The notes: generated by a model not told the origin, from the sequence alone. Counted from the first letter of the stretch, positions 35,773-46,379 are shown. The stretch is 64,000 nucleotides of DNA from Mariniblastus fucicola (GCF_008087665.1 NZ_CP042912.1:3658001-3722000), one strand, 5' to 3'. Made by a program: numbers and translations.

Positions 35773-38682
35773 CTACTTTTGCTGAAGAGGCTGACCGTCT
35801 TTGCCAAGCAGGAAACTGAAGCCTGAAAGGCCTCCACCGCCACCGCTTTGATTCACGACGTATGTTCCGTCGATGAATTTCTTGACGCGGTTTTTGGAGT
35901 CGATCAAGTGAGCCTTGGAGTAGGCATCGAGACTCTTCGAGCCCGAGGCTTTCTCAAGTTTCTCGTGCAATTCCTGAAGCTTCATGGACGCCAGATTGGC
36001 AATCGGCTTCAGCGCCGCAGTCGAACCTTTGGCTTCTTTCGCCAGGTCGAACAAACGCTCGATGAACTCAGTCTGCAGATTCCGACGCATGCTCGAAATC
36101 GCTGGCTTACGCTCAGAAAACTTGCCCTTCGGCAGATCCTCAAGCTCTGACCAGATCGAATCGTTGATCGTGGTCATCAGTTCGTTCAACGTCAACGCGT
36201 CTTCGTCTTCAGGGACGCGATACTCATTGTCGTAGACGTTACGCAACTTCGTTGGAGACATCAGCGACGACAACATGCTGGCCTGGAGGCTCATCACGCG
36301 ATCGTGAATTGGCCAGGTCGGCGTGTCGCGGCGGCTGAAGTGATCCTTCGCCATGTAACGCAGCAGTTCAGTATCCAAGCCGTAGGCGTCGTCTTCAAAA
36401 GAGTTCTCGATAACGAATTCGAGTGCAGCACGTTGATCTTTGGCAGGAACGGGAACCAGAGGAGCACGCTCTTCCGGATCACCTTTCTTGTCGCGATTCA
36501 CAAATGTACCGCCAACCCAGTTGGCCATCATCGAATTCGACTTGGTCTGCATCGACAACGTCATCAGATAGCCCTTGCGAGCCTTGGACCATGGTTGGCC
36601 TTTCTTGACGAACTTATCGATGATCTTCCCGCGGTGAACTTTCGCCAACGCAACTTGTTCGTTCGCGAAATCCAACGGGTTCTTACCAAAGTCATAGCGA
36701 CGCGCCAGAGGGTCAGGCCCGCTGGTGTCTTCATCGGTCGCGAAAGCCAATTCTGGCTCTGCAACGCGAGAGAGAATTTTCGGAAGCTTCTTCTCGTCCA
36801 TTGTGTAACCGTATTGGATCGCCCACATATCGTAGGGACCCACTCCGATCATGGCCCAGTCACCCTGAACTTCGCCTTCTTCGACGTAGAAGTTCGTTGG
36901 GTTGTAGTCCATCACACTTCCCGTGAAAGGCTTGACGCCCTTGAGAAGCTCCGAGTTCATTTCGGCGATGTCGTAGATTGATGAAGCTTTGAAGTTGTGG
37001 CGAAGACCGAGCGTGTGTCCGACTTCGTGAGCAACAAGGTCTGCGAGCAGGCTTCCAATGAAAGACTCAGGCATGCCGTCGAGCATTTGCTCGCTGTCCT
37101 CATCTTCGTCTTCGCTGTCCTCATCTTCGTCTTCGTCGTCCTCATCTTCATCGTCGTCTTCGTCTTCGTCGTCATCCTTCTTGGACTTCTTCTTTTTCTT
37201 CTTGGCGTCTTCTTCCTGCGCCATTTTCATATCGATCGACATACGCATGAAAGCAACGTCCATCGACCGGCCGTCAGCCGCAAAGCAACCGCTGCTGATT
37301 CGGGCCGGAGAATCCTTGTCCAACACGCTTTCAGGATTTTCACCCATCATGCGAGCCTGATGCATTTCTTTGGCTTGCGTAGCAAACTTCTGAGCCGCTT
37401 CGTGGCGAATCTGCTGAAGGATAAAATCGCGTTCCGATGGCTCGGCGAGACGAACTCGCGGATCCCAGTTCGGATGCTGAACGTACCAGGCAAGTTCTTC
37501 CCGAGAAGCACCTTCCATGACCAGTTTCGGCATGATGTTGCTGAACTGATACTCGAAAGTACGAATCCAACCGTCGGTCAGAATGATGTCCGCATCAAGA
37601 ATCTCACCGGTCTTTGGATTAACGCGGCTTGGTCCGATCGCGGTGCTAACGTTGTTATTCAACCAGCGAACGAAGTTGTAGCGAACATCTTCAGGATCTT
37701 TGTCCATGTGATCGCCGGACACACTGTCTTGCTGGTACACGACAACTGCATTGGCGATGCCTACTTTTTCGAACGCTTTGTTCCAGTGCAAAATGCCTTC
37801 GCGAACGAAGCGACGATAGCGGACTGGAGTCGTGTGCTCGATGTAGAAAACGATCGGCTGTTTTGGAGGACTCAAACGCAATTTTGGATCACGCTTTTCC
37901 AAATGCCAACGGTTGATGTACCGGACGTTTGTTTCGTCGTCCTTGTACTTGCCATAGTCGCTGTACTCGGTCATGAAGTAACCGACTCGCTGATCCGCTT
38001 TGCGGGGCTTGTAAGTCTTCGAACCCATGACTTTGCTGACTGAAAAGTGCAGCGTTTTCAGGGAACCGTTGTACATCGGGACTTCGTAGCACAGCTCGAT
38101 ATTCTCAGGGAACGATTTGGCCTTTTTGACAGAAACCAAACTTGTGTTCGGTGAAACGTAGCTGTCGAAGAAGTCACTGGCATTGGAAAGCAGAGCCTGA
38201 TTCAGGTTGATCACGGGACGTCCACCGTCCATGGTCAGAATTGGCACATCCAGCAGCACTCGGTCAGTAAACAGACGATTCACGGAAGACTTCGACTCGG
38301 CGTCAGAGCCTTTAATCGAAAGGTTCTCTTCCATCATCGCCAAACGCTTACCGAACTTTCTCCAGTAGACGTATTTCGCGTCCGACTGCAGACCGGCGAA
38401 GATTTCGCCGCCGGAAACGGTAGGAGCAATATAATGGCGTGCCGTTGCGTAGTCTTTGGGAAGTTTCCCCAGAACTTGGCCGGTTTTTTTGTTCAGCCAC
38501 AGTTCGTAAAACGCTCCGCCGTCACCTTCGACCTTGGTGTAGTCCTTGGTGACCGTTTCCAATTTTGGAAACTCAGGTTTCTTCTCCGGCTTTTTTGTAT
38601 CTTCGGCGAACGCAAAGCCTGCCAACATCGATCCGGCGAAGATCGCGATCAGCATGGTGTGGAGACAGCGAGAAAATCGCAT
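35773..38682 (-). CDS. Secreted zinc metalloprotease (DUF5117/DUF4953 type)
   Basis: 969 residues with a signal peptide (SRCLHTMLIAIFAGSMLAGFAFA). The protease site HEVGHTLGLRHN has Zn ligands His552, His556 and His562, with Glu553 as base; this extended HExxHxxGxxH places it in the metzincin-like DUF4953 group. A lysine block then about 40 acidic residues (D/E with few Ser, about 498-540) lie just before the active site, as an insertion. Its codons form a purine-rich tract that could slip during replication. Transcribed alone and closed by a strong terminator. Target proteins are unknown. Confidence 0.88.
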   Translation of the reverse strand: MRFSRCLHTMLIAIFAGSMLAGFAFAEDTKKPEKKPEFPKLETVTKDYTKVEGDGGAFYELWLNKKTGQVLGKLPKDYATARHYIAPTVSGGEIFAGLQSDAKYVYWRKFGKRLAMMEENLSIKGSDAESKSSVNRLFTDRVLLDVPILTMDGGRPVINLNQALLSNASDFFDSYVSPNTSLVSVKKAKSFPENIELCYEVPMYNGSLKTLHFSVSKVMGSKTYKPRKADQRVGYFMTEYSDYGKYKDDETNVRYINRWHLEKRDPKLRLSPPKQPIVFYIEHTTPVRYRRFVREGILHWNKAFEKVGIANAVVVYQQDSVSGDHMDKDPEDVRYNFVRWLNNNVSTAIGPSRVNPKTGEILDADIILTDGWIRTFEYQFSNIMPKLVMEGASREELAWYVQHPNWDPRVRLAEPSERDFILQQIRHEAAQKFATQAKEMHQARMMGENPESVLDKDSPARISSGCFAADGRSMDVAFMRMSIDMKMAQEEDAKKKKKKSKKDDDEDEDDDEDEDDEDEDEDSEDEDEDSEQMLDGMPESFIGSLLADLVAHEVGHTLGLRHNFKASSIYDIAEMNSELLKGVKPFTGSVMDYNPTNFYVEEGEVQGDWAMIGVGPYDMWAIQYGYTMDEKKLPKILSRVAEPELAFATDEDTSGPDPLARRYDFGKNPLDFANEQVALAKVHRGKIIDKFVKKGQPWSKARKGYLMTLSMQTKSNSMMANWVGGTFVNRDKKGDPEERAPLVPVPAKDQRAALEFVIENSFEDDAYGLDTELLRYMAKDHFSRRDTPTWPIHDRVMSLQASMLSSLMSPTKLRNVYDNEYRVPEDEDALTLNELMTTINDSIWSELEDLPKGKFSERKPAISSMRRNLQTEFIERLFDLAKEAKGSTAALKPIANLASMKLQELHEKLEKASGSKSLDAYSKAHLIDSKNRVKKFIDGTYVVNQSGGGGGLSGFSFLLGKDGQPLQQK

Positions 38683-39100
38683 GTGTAAAACTCCTTCTGG
38701 AATTCGAAAGTCAATCTACAAGTATAAGACGCCAACACTCAGACGCTCTTTTACTGCAGAGGATTGAAATATTTACCCGGTCGACATCGACGGGATTCCC
38801 GATTCTGGCAACTGGGTCGAGTTGGCAGATTGACCGAAAGAGGTCTCGGGTTTCACAAGGGCAGTCAAACTTCCCTGCGCCTCCGGACTGGCAATATGCT
38901 ACCCGGGAAAGCTCCAGAAAGTTTGACGATTTTTACGATCGTTCGACAATCCTGAAACCCACTGAACGAACTGTCTTTGTATCGGCCCTCAAGCAACGGG
39001 AACGGATTGTTGCTATATTAATGGAACTGGCGTGGTTTGATGGGGTTTCGAAAAATCTGGGCTTGTTCCCCGGACGACACCCTCGGAACGGAGAAACCAA
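38683..39100. other. 418-bp divergent spacer
   Basis: This stretch separates the divergent metalloprotease and VWA genes and must carry promoters for both. I see no convincing paired -35/-10 on either strand, no strong hairpin and no repeat. TATATTAATGG near 39014-39024 is a possible -10 for the plus-strand gene. Open frames crossing it have no recognisable protein features. Confidence 0.4.
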
Positions 39101-42100
39101 ATGGACCTCGGATTTGAAGTACGATTTGATCGCCCTTGGTTTTTGCTTTTGTTGCTACTGTTGCCTGTCATTTGGGTCTACAGTTTCAACAGCCTTGCGG
39201 GGCTTGGACGCTTCCGTCGCTGGTTTGCAATCCTGCTACGTTCTGCAGTCCTGACCATTCTTGTTTGCGCACTGGCTCAGATGCAGTGGCAGCAAAAGAC
39301 CGATCGGCTGACGGTCATCTATCTTTTGGATCAAAGCGAAAGTATCCCGGTCGAGCAACGCGACTTGATGCTGCAATACGCCGCGAAAGAAGTCCGGGCT
39401 CACCGACGCAAAAACACAAACGACATGGCGGGAGTCATCATCTTTGGCACGACAGCCAAGATTGAGAGTGCTCCTTTTGATGGCGACATCCCGACGATCG
39501 GCGAAATCGAATCGGACTTTGACCTCAACCGCGACAAGACGTCGATCGAGTCGGCGCTGAAGCTTGCTCGTGCGTCGTTCCCTGAAGGAACGGCTCGCCG
39601 TGTCGTGATCGTCACCGATGGAAACGAGAACGTGGGCGACTCGTTGTCGGTCGCTCAATCAATGGCCGAAGACGGAATTGGCATCAACGTCCTCCCGATT
39701 AACCGTCTGGCAAGTGACGATGTGGCGGTTGAGAAAATTGTGCTGCCCTCGGAACTTCGCCGCGGTCAGGAATTCGAAGCTCGTGTCGTGGTCAACAATC
39801 AGACGACTGATCCCGATGCTGATCCGGTCAAAGGCCGATTGGTGCTGACGCCGACGTCCAAGAACTCCGATCTGCCCGTGATCGAGCATGAGGTTGAATT
39901 GAAGCCGGGAAAGAACATCGTTGGCTTCAACCATAAGATCGACCAGGCTTCAATTTTCACATTCGAGGCGAAGTTCGTTCCGGACGATGAGAAATCGGAT
40001 CTGATCAAACAGAACAATCGCGCGACGGCGTTTTCGCATGTCCGTGGCAAGGGACGTGTTTTGCTGATCGAAGACGGTTTTTACCCCGGAGAGTTTCAGA
40101 GCCTGATTCAGACGCTGCAGTCGAATTCAATCGAAGTCGACGTGATCTCAACCAAGGAACTGTACTCGTCAGCGGCTGAACTTTTGCAATACGACTCGGT
40201 GATTTTGGGCAACGTGCCGCGAGCGTCAGGCAGTGATGAACCGAGCGACCAACCGGCAGAGGTCGAATCGTTTAGTAACGCTCAAATTCAAATGTTGGTC
40301 GACAATTGCGAGCAATTCGGATGTGGGCTGGTGATGATCGGTGGCGATCGCGCTTTGGGGGCTGGAGGCTGGTCGAATTCGCCGCTCGAAAAAGCCATGC
40401 CTGTCGATTTCCAGATCAAGAACGACAAGGTTTCCGCCGTCGGTGCGTTGGCGATGATGATGCACGGTTGCGAGATGGCGAACGCGAACTATTGGCAGGT
40501 GCAAATCGCGAAGGAAGCCCTTTCGGTCCTCGGCCCAATGGATTACTGCGGGGTGATTGACTGGAGTGACTGGGGCGGAAAGCCTCGCTGGCTATGGAAG
40601 CTTCCCAAGGGCGTGGATCGCGTTTACGGGAACCGCAAGCGGATGAAGGGCATGGTCAGCCGGATGAACACTGGTGACATGCCAGACTTCAACGCGCCGA
40701 TGAAAGTCATGCTGGCCGGTTTGAAGAACGTCGATGCGTCGATGAAGCATGTGATCATCATCAGCGACGGTGATCCAACTCCTCCGACCAAGGCTTTGTT
40801 GCAGAAGTTCATCGATGCGAAGATCAAAATTTCAACTTGTGCCGTCGGTACGCACGGACCGGCCGGCAGTACGCCGCTAAAGAATATTGCCAAGACCACG
40901 TCTGGGAATTACTACGTGATCAAAGACGCGCGTGCTCTTCCTCAGATCTATCAACGCGAAGCTCGTCGCGTGGCCAAACCCGTGATTCGAGAATCAGCGA
41001 CTGGATTCAGTGTCATTCAGACGCCGCAGGGCGCATCTCATGAGATTCTACAGGGCATTGATTTGGAGTCGATGCCTCCGTTTCTTGGTTACGTGATGAC
41101 GACGATCAAAAAGAACAGTCTGGTCGAACAGTTGGCGGTGTCGAGCGATCCGGATGACGGTGGCGAAAATTCGACGTTGTTGGCGACGTGGCGATTCGGA
41201 AACGGTCGAGCGACAGCGTTCACGTCCGACGGAGGTCACAAGTGGACTTCGCAGTGGCTGGACACGGGGCAGTACGACAAAATGTTCGTTCAGGCGATTC
41301 GCCACTCGATGCGTCCGATCACCGAAAGTGCCAACTTCAGTGTGGCGACGGAACATCGCGACGGCCGCGTTTCGGTGACCGTGACGGCGTTGGACGAAGA
41401 TGACAACTTCATTAACTTTCTGGACATCGCTGGAACAGGAATCGGTCCGGACGGCAAGTCGATGCCGCTGCAGTTTCAACCCGCAGGCCCTGGTCGTTAT
41501 GTGGCTGAATCGGCAGCCAATGGCGATGGAAACTTTCTGGCCTCGATCTTCCCCGGTGAAGGCTACGAGCGTTTGACGACGGGCGTCAACATCTCTTACT
41601 CGTCGGAGTATTCGGATCGGGAATCGAATCTGGCGTTGATGCAGTCGTTGGCTCAGTACAAACCCCGTGGTGGAAAAGAAGGCGATGTCATAGAGGGCGA
41701 TTTGAGCAAGTCAGGCTTTGATCAGTTGCTTGAGTACAACAACTTCACACCGACGCTTACCGCGGCGATCAATATCGAAGACATCTGGCCGTTCCTGGTC
41801 GTTCTGTGTGGACTCACTTTTGTCGCCGACGTGTTCATCCGACGTGTCGCGGTGACGTTTGAGTGGGTTCCAGCTGCCTGGAGCGTACTGCTGGAGGCGT
41901 TTGGGCTGAAGAAAGAACGTCAGGATGCACCGGCGAGCATTTCGCGTTTGCAAAGCCGTAAAGCGGAAATCGAAAAAGACATCGAGTCGCGTCGGGCGGC
42001 AACGAAATTCGAAGCCGATCCGGAGATTCAAGTCAGCGGCAAGCAACAGTTGGAGGACGTTTTGGCCAGCGAGATTGCTAAAACTCCGGCTCCTCCGCCG

Positions 42101-42208
42101 AAGATTGAGCGGAAGGAAAAGGACGAGGAAGAGCAATACACTTCCCGACTGTTGGCAGCGAAAAAGAAGGCCCAAGAGAAACAAAATCGGGGCAAGAAAG
42201 ACAGCTGA
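39101..42208 (+). CDS. Membrane-anchored VWA / GATase1-like protein
   Basis: 1035 residues. Two N-terminal membrane segments (about 12-32 and 40-60) precede a VWA domain whose MIDAS begins with DQSES (77-81). A class I glutamine-amidotransferase-like region follows (about 325-450, FGCGLVMIGGDRALGAGGW). A second VWA-like segment (about 545-615, HVIIISDGDPTPPTKALLQ) comes next. A single membrane segment lies near 890-910, then a charged, coiled-coil C-terminus of over 100 residues. This is a planctomycete-type version of BatA/YehU-like proteins. It lies 93 bp before moxR and belongs to the MoxR/VWA group. Confidence 0.82.
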   Translation: MDLGFEVRFDRPWFLLLLLLLPVIWVYSFNSLAGLGRFRRWFAILLRSAVLTILVCALAQMQWQQKTDRLTVIYLLDQSESIPVEQRDLMLQYAAKEVRAHRRKNTNDMAGVIIFGTTAKIESAPFDGDIPTIGEIESDFDLNRDKTSIESALKLARASFPEGTARRVVIVTDGNENVGDSLSVAQSMAEDGIGINVLPINRLASDDVAVEKIVLPSELRRGQEFEARVVVNNQTTDPDADPVKGRLVLTPTSKNSDLPVIEHEVELKPGKNIVGFNHKIDQASIFTFEAKFVPDDEKSDLIKQNNRATAFSHVRGKGRVLLIEDGFYPGEFQSLIQTLQSNSIEVDVISTKELYSSAAELLQYDSVILGNVPRASGSDEPSDQPAEVESFSNAQIQMLVDNCEQFGCGLVMIGGDRALGAGGWSNSPLEKAMPVDFQIKNDKVSAVGALAMMMHGCEMANANYWQVQIAKEALSVLGPMDYCGVIDWSDWGGKPRWLWKLPKGVDRVYGNRKRMKGMVSRMNTGDMPDFNAPMKVMLAGLKNVDASMKHVIIISDGDPTPPTKALLQKFIDAKIKISTCAVGTHGPAGSTPLKNIAKTTSGNYYVIKDARALPQIYQREARRVAKPVIRESATGFSVIQTPQGASHEILQGIDLESMPPFLGYVMTTIKKNSLVEQLAVSSDPDDGGENSTLLATWRFGNGRATAFTSDGGHKWTSQWLDTGQYDKMFVQAIRHSMRPITESANFSVATEHRDGRVSVTVTALDEDDNFINFLDIAGTGIGPDGKSMPLQFQPAGPGRYVAESAANGDGNFLASIFPGEGYERLTTGVNISYSSEYSDRESNLALMQSLAQYKPRGGKEGDVIEGDLSKSGFDQLLEYNNFTPTLTAAINIEDIWPFLVVLCGLTFVADVFIRRVAVTFEWVPAAWSVLLEAFGLKKERQDAPASISRLQSRKAEIEKDIESRRAATKFEADPEIQVSGKQQLEDVLASEIAKTPAPPPKIERKEKDEEEQYTSRLLAAKKKAQEKQNRGKKDS

Positions 42209-42301
42209 ACGCGTTCAGCTGCGACTTCCAACCGACGTCAACGAATTGCCACTTAACCAAGATACGAACGTAACCGACTACTGTTAGGCGAAACCAAAGA
42301 C

Positions 42302-43300
42302 ATGAATGACGAACTGCACTTTGAACAACAGGCGACCAAATTTCGCGATCGATACACTGCCGTAAAAGACGAAGTCGGCAAAGTGATTGTGGGTCACGAC
42401 GAAATCGTCCACGGCGTGCTGACTTGCATGATGATCGGCGGGCACTGTTTGCTCGAAGGAGCTCCGGGGCTTGGTAAGACGTTGCTGGTCTCAACTTTGT
42501 CCAAAGTCCTGGACCTGGATTTCAACCGAATTCAGTTCACACCTGACCTGATGCCTGCCGACATTCTGGGAACGAACATGGTGGTCGAGAATCCCGATGG
42601 CGGGCGATCGTTCCAGTTTCAAAAGGGACCGATTTTCACGCAAATTTGCCTGGCGGACGAAATCAACCGCGCGACTCCAAAGACACAATCGGCGATGCTG
42701 GAAACGATGCAGGAAGGAACCGTGACGGCGTCCGGAACGCGCTATGTTTTGAAAAAGCCGTTCTTTGTTTTGGCGACACAGAACCCGATCGAACAGGAAG
42801 GAACCTATCCGCTGCCGGAAGCTCAGTTGGACCGATTCCTTTTCAAACTGAACGTCGGTTATTCGAATCGTGAAGAACTTTCGACGATTCTTGATCGGAC
42901 GACCAAGGGCGAAAAAATTGAGCCGCAGAAGATCATGGGCGGAGAAGAAATCCTTGAGTTGCAGGAGTTGATTCGCAAAGTCATCATCGCAGATCACCTG
43001 ACGGACTACATTGTCCGACTGACGTTGGCGACTCATGCGGAAGGGCCGCTTGCTGCCGACGTTACCAATCGCTACATCCGCTGGGGTTCGAGTCCTCGTG
43101 GTGCTCAGACGATCGTTTTGGCATCGAAGGTACGTGCGTTGTTGGAAGGACGGTTCAACGTCAGCTTCGAAGACGTTCGTCGCGTGTTTTTGCCGGCGCT
43201 TCGCCATCGTGTGATTCCAAACTTTGAGGCACAAGCGGAAGGGGTTACTTCGGATCAGGTTTTGCTTGAGCTGCTCGATGCTGTTCCGGAAAAAGAGTAG
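42302..43300 (+). CDS. MoxR-family AAA ATPase
   Basis: 332 residues. Walker A GAPGLGKT (53-60), Walker B CLADEINRATPK (about 116-127), sensor 1 ATQNPIEQEGTYPLPEAQ and the closing RYIRWGSSPRGAQTIV mark a MoxR ATPase of the MRP/RavA-related group. These act as chaperones that insert metals or assemble complexes together with VWA proteins; the neighbours here are DUF58 and VWA genes, the usual partners. The gene is full-length. Confidence 0.93.
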   Translation: MNDELHFEQQATKFRDRYTAVKDEVGKVIVGHDEIVHGVLTCMMIGGHCLLEGAPGLGKTLLVSTLSKVLDLDFNRIQFTPDLMPADILGTNMVVENPDGGRSFQFQKGPIFTQICLADEINRATPKTQSAMLETMQEGTVTASGTRYVLKKPFFVLATQNPIEQEGTYPLPEAQLDRFLFKLNVGYSNREELSTILDRTTKGEKIEPQKIMGGEEILELQELIRKVIIADHLTDYIVRLTLATHAEGPLAADVTNRYIRWGSSPRGAQTIVLASKVRALLEGRFNVSFEDVRRVFLPALRHRVIPNFEAQAEGVTSDQVLLELLDAVPEKE

Positions 43301-43461
43301 AGGGAGAGCCAGGGAAGTGGAACGAGTTCGCATCTGAGTCGACGTTGATCTGAATTTCGAATGCGAAACTGGACTCGATACCGAGTCCTCGATGCTCGGT
43401 CATAATTCACAGGCAAAATTCGCAATCGAAAACTACACACCGAATCCGAAAACCAAAAAAC

Positions 43462-44370
43462 ATGGTCCATACCGCTTCACTCGTCGAAAATGAACCTTTG
43501 CTCTCCCCAGCTCTTCTGGGCCAGCTTGAGCGAATGGAACTGATCAGTCGCAAAATCTTTCGGGGACGAATGAAAGGCGAGCGACGTAGCAAGCGAAAAG
43601 GTCAATCGGTCGAATTCGCTGACTTTCGAAATTACGTCGCCGGAGACGATTTGCGTTTCATCGACTGGAACCTGTACGCCAGACTCGACAAACTGTTGCT
43701 CAAGCTGTTTCTTGAAGAAGAAGACCTGCATTTCTACTCGTTAATTGACGTCAGCGATTCAATGCAGTTCGGCAACCCCAGCAAACTGCATTACGCCAAA
43801 CAGCTCGCCGCATCGTTGGGCTACATCGGCCTCTGCCGCAGCGATCGAGTCAAAATCGAAGCTCTCGACGGTGCCACGTCCAGCGGTGCACCTGTCTTTC
43901 GCGGAAAACGTTCGATGGCCCGAATGTGTGACTATGTGCAGTCACTGCAATCGACGGCGGCGAACGTGACTCTCACGGATGCAGTCAAATCGTTTTGCCT
44001 AAGAAATCGCGGCAAGGGAATTTTGGTTCTGATCAGCGACCTGATGGACAAAACTGGATACGAACAGGCCCTGAAATTCCTCGTAGCACAGAACATGGAT
44101 GTCTACGTGATTCACGTGCTCTCGCAGGAAGAAATTGATCCAGAAATTCTCGGCGACCTGAAGCTGGTCGATTGCGAGGACGGTGACATCGCTGAAATTT
44201 CGGTCAGCCAACGACTGATCGACAAATACCGCGCGACACTGGCGACCTTCATTGAACAGGCTCGAGACTTTTGCTCGAAGCGCGGGATCGTTTATACGAT
44301 GACCAGCACTGAACGTTCGGTTGATCGACTTGTTTCACGCTACTTGCGACATCAAGGATTGGTGAAATGA
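43462..44370 (+). CDS. DUF58 protein (MoxR-associated)
   Basis: 302 residues. GDDLRFIDWNLYARLDKLLLK is the DUF58 signature, and LIDVSDSMQFGNPSK is a degenerate VWA-type MIDAS (DxSxS). The domain is usually found beside MoxR ATPases. Its stop overlaps the start of the next gene (ATGA), showing coupling. Cytoplasmic; probable adaptor between the ATPase and the membrane VWA protein. Confidence 0.9.
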   Translation: MVHTASLVENEPLLSPALLGQLERMELISRKIFRGRMKGERRSKRKGQSVEFADFRNYVAGDDLRFIDWNLYARLDKLLLKLFLEEEDLHFYSLIDVSDSMQFGNPSKLHYAKQLAASLGYIGLCRSDRVKIEALDGATSSGAPVFRGKRSMARMCDYVQSLQSTAANVTLTDAVKSFCLRNRGKGILVLISDLMDKTGYEQALKFLVAQNMDVYVIHVLSQEEIDPEILGDLKLVDCEDGDIAEISVSQRLIDKYRATLATFIEQARDFCSKRGIVYTMTSTERSVDRLVSRYLRHQGLVK

Positions 44371-46379
44371 ACTGGAGCTGGATCGACAATGCACTGCCAG
44401 CGTGGCAATGGGTTCTGTTGGGGCTCGTTCCCCCGATCATCTTTCTGTTGTACTTCCTCAAGCTGCGACGGACACCGGTTGAAGTCCCCAGTACGTACCT
44501 GTGGACCAAGGCACTGGAGGACTTGCATGTAAACAGTCTCTGGCAACGGCTGCGCAACAACCTGCTGATGTATCTTCAGCTGTTGCTGGCGCTGCTACTG
44601 TTGCTCAGTTGCCTGCGTCCGGGCTGCAAAGGCACCGAACTGACAGGGGAAAGATTCATCTTCCTGGTGGATCAGTCCGCCAGTATGTCAGCGATCGATA
44701 CGCCCGAAGGCATCAGTCGACTGGACGTCGCGAAGGACGAAACGATCAAGCTGATTGATCAAATGAAGTCTGGTGATTCCGGCATGGTCATCGCGTTCTC
44801 TGACGTGTCACGAACCGTTCAGTCCTACACGACGAATCACACTGCACTCAAAAGCAAAGTTCGCGACATCGAACAAACGCAACGCGGAAGTGACATGATG
44901 GAAGCGTTGACGGCAGCTTCCGGTTTGGCAAACCCCGGCCGTACCAGTGACCGTGAATCGAACCGCGACGTCCAGGTGGCTGAAGGGAAACCGGCACGCA
45001 TGTTCATCCTCAGCGATGGTGCAATCCGTGATGTTCCCGATTTCTTCCTGGGCAATCTTACGCCGGACTACCGGCCAATCGGAGCCGTATCGCCGCCGAA
45101 CAATGTCGGTATCGTTGCGCTTTCAATCAGCGACCCACTGGAAAACGAAAGTCAGTTGCAATGTTATGCCCGGCTGTTTAACTCCGACGACGAAGACCAC
45201 ACCGTCGACGTCACGTTGAAGGTTGCCGGCGAAGTCTTCGATGCGGAGCAGGACGTTGTCGTTCCGCGAAACAATGCGACAGGACTGGTTTTCGACATGA
45301 CGAACCTGCTGGATGATCTGGACGAACCGCGGAAAGTCGAACTGTTGATCGAAACGCCAGACGTCTATCTCCAGGACAATACGGCGTGGGCAGTCGTCAA
45401 TCCGCCGCGCGAGGCCAATGTACTGATCCTTTCGGACAATAATGAGTATCTGGATTTCGTATTGGAAACGAAACGGATTTCAAAACTGGCAAACATATTT
45501 AGCGAGCTTCCCGAGTACAAAGATGATCCGAAGTACAAGGAGCAGACAACGCTGGGCTTTTTCGATCTGGTCATTTTCGACCGATGTGCTCCGAAAGAGA
45601 TGCCGCTGTGCAACGCGGTCTTTTGGGGATCCAAGCCGCCAACAGATGAATGGAAAATCGGCGAGTTGACTGAGCCGACGGCTCTGATCGACACCGACAA
45701 CTCCCATCCGTTGATGGCCGCTGTGCAGATGGGCAACGTCAGCATTCTCAAGAGCTCGACTGTCGAAGGACCTCGCGGCAGCGTTGATCTGCTCGACGGC
45801 GGCGATGGCCCAATCATGGCCGTCGGTGGACGAGGCGGATTTCAGGATTTGGTGATCGGTTTTCCGATGTTGGAAATGAATGATGAGCTGGACGTTTCGG
45901 TGAATACTGACTGGATGACGAAGCTCAGCTTTCCGCTGTTCATACAGAACGTTGTCGTTGAACTTGGCAACGGCAAGAATTTCGCGGCAGCCATCGGAGG
46001 CAGTCCTGGAGAAATCCTGAACTTCCGGACTTCATTGCCTTTCGAGTCCGTAACGGTCACCTCGCCGGAAGGTCGCAAGTCGAAACTGGCTCCGCGTCCC
46101 GACAACACTTTCGTTTTGACCGGCACGAAAGATAGTGGCATCTATTCCATTCAGTCGCCTGACCAGGAAAGTCCAGACTTGCTGTTGCCAATCAACCTGT
46201 TCGACCGCAACGAGAGCAATCTAACGGTCCGCGACAAACTGGTGTTGGGTTACGAAGAAGTCACCGGCGAAGCAAAACGCGAGCAGACTCGAAAACAGTA
46301 CTGGACGTGGTTTTTGCTGGCGGCGTTGGTCGTGTTGATGGTTGAGTGGTACGTGTACAACCGAAGAGTGCTGATTTAG
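44367..46379 (+). CDS. BatA-like VWA membrane protein
   Basis: 670 residues. An N-terminal BatA-type pair of membrane segments (WVLLGLVPPIIFLLYFLKLRR; NNLLMYLQLLLALLLLLSCL) is followed by a VWA domain with MIDAS DQSASMS (about 97-103). A long extracytoplasmic beta-rich region (about 245-640) leads to a final membrane segment (about 647-665). It overlaps the DUF58 gene by four bases. Together with MoxR and DUF58 it forms the typical Bat-like module, tied in related bacteria to envelope stress or complex assembly. Confidence 0.88.
   Translation: MNWSWIDNALPAWQWVLLGLVPPIIFLLYFLKLRRTPVEVPSTYLWTKALEDLHVNSLWQRLRNNLLMYLQLLLALLLLLSCLRPGCKGTELTGERFIFLVDQSASMSAIDTPEGISRLDVAKDETIKLIDQMKSGDSGMVIAFSDVSRTVQSYTTNHTALKSKVRDIEQTQRGSDMMEALTAASGLANPGRTSDRESNRDVQVAEGKPARMFILSDGAIRDVPDFFLGNLTPDYRPIGAVSPPNNVGIVALSISDPLENESQLQCYARLFNSDDEDHTVDVTLKVAGEVFDAEQDVVVPRNNATGLVFDMTNLLDDLDEPRKVELLIETPDVYLQDNTAWAVVNPPREANVLILSDNNEYLDFVLETKRISKLANIFSELPEYKDDPKYKEQTTLGFFDLVIFDRCAPKEMPLCNAVFWGSKPPTDEWKIGELTEPTALIDTDNSHPLMAAVQMGNVSILKSSTVEGPRGSVDLLDGGDGPIMAVGGRGGFQDLVIGFPMLEMNDELDVSVNTDWMTKLSFPLFIQNVVVELGNGKNFAAAIGGSPGEILNFRTSLPFESVTVTSPEGRKSKLAPRPDNTFVLTGTKDSGIYSIQSPDQESPDLLLPINLFDRNESNLTVRDKLVLGYEEVTGEAKREQTRKQYWTWFLLAALVVLMVEWYVYNRRVLI

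Noticed and set aside
37058-37360. Poly-Ser frame on the plus strand
   Set aside because: Direct antisense of the D/E tract of the metalloprotease; composition artefact.
38565-39254. 229-codon frame across the divergent spacer
   Set aside because: Overlaps the start of both neighbours, has no family features and no ribosome site.
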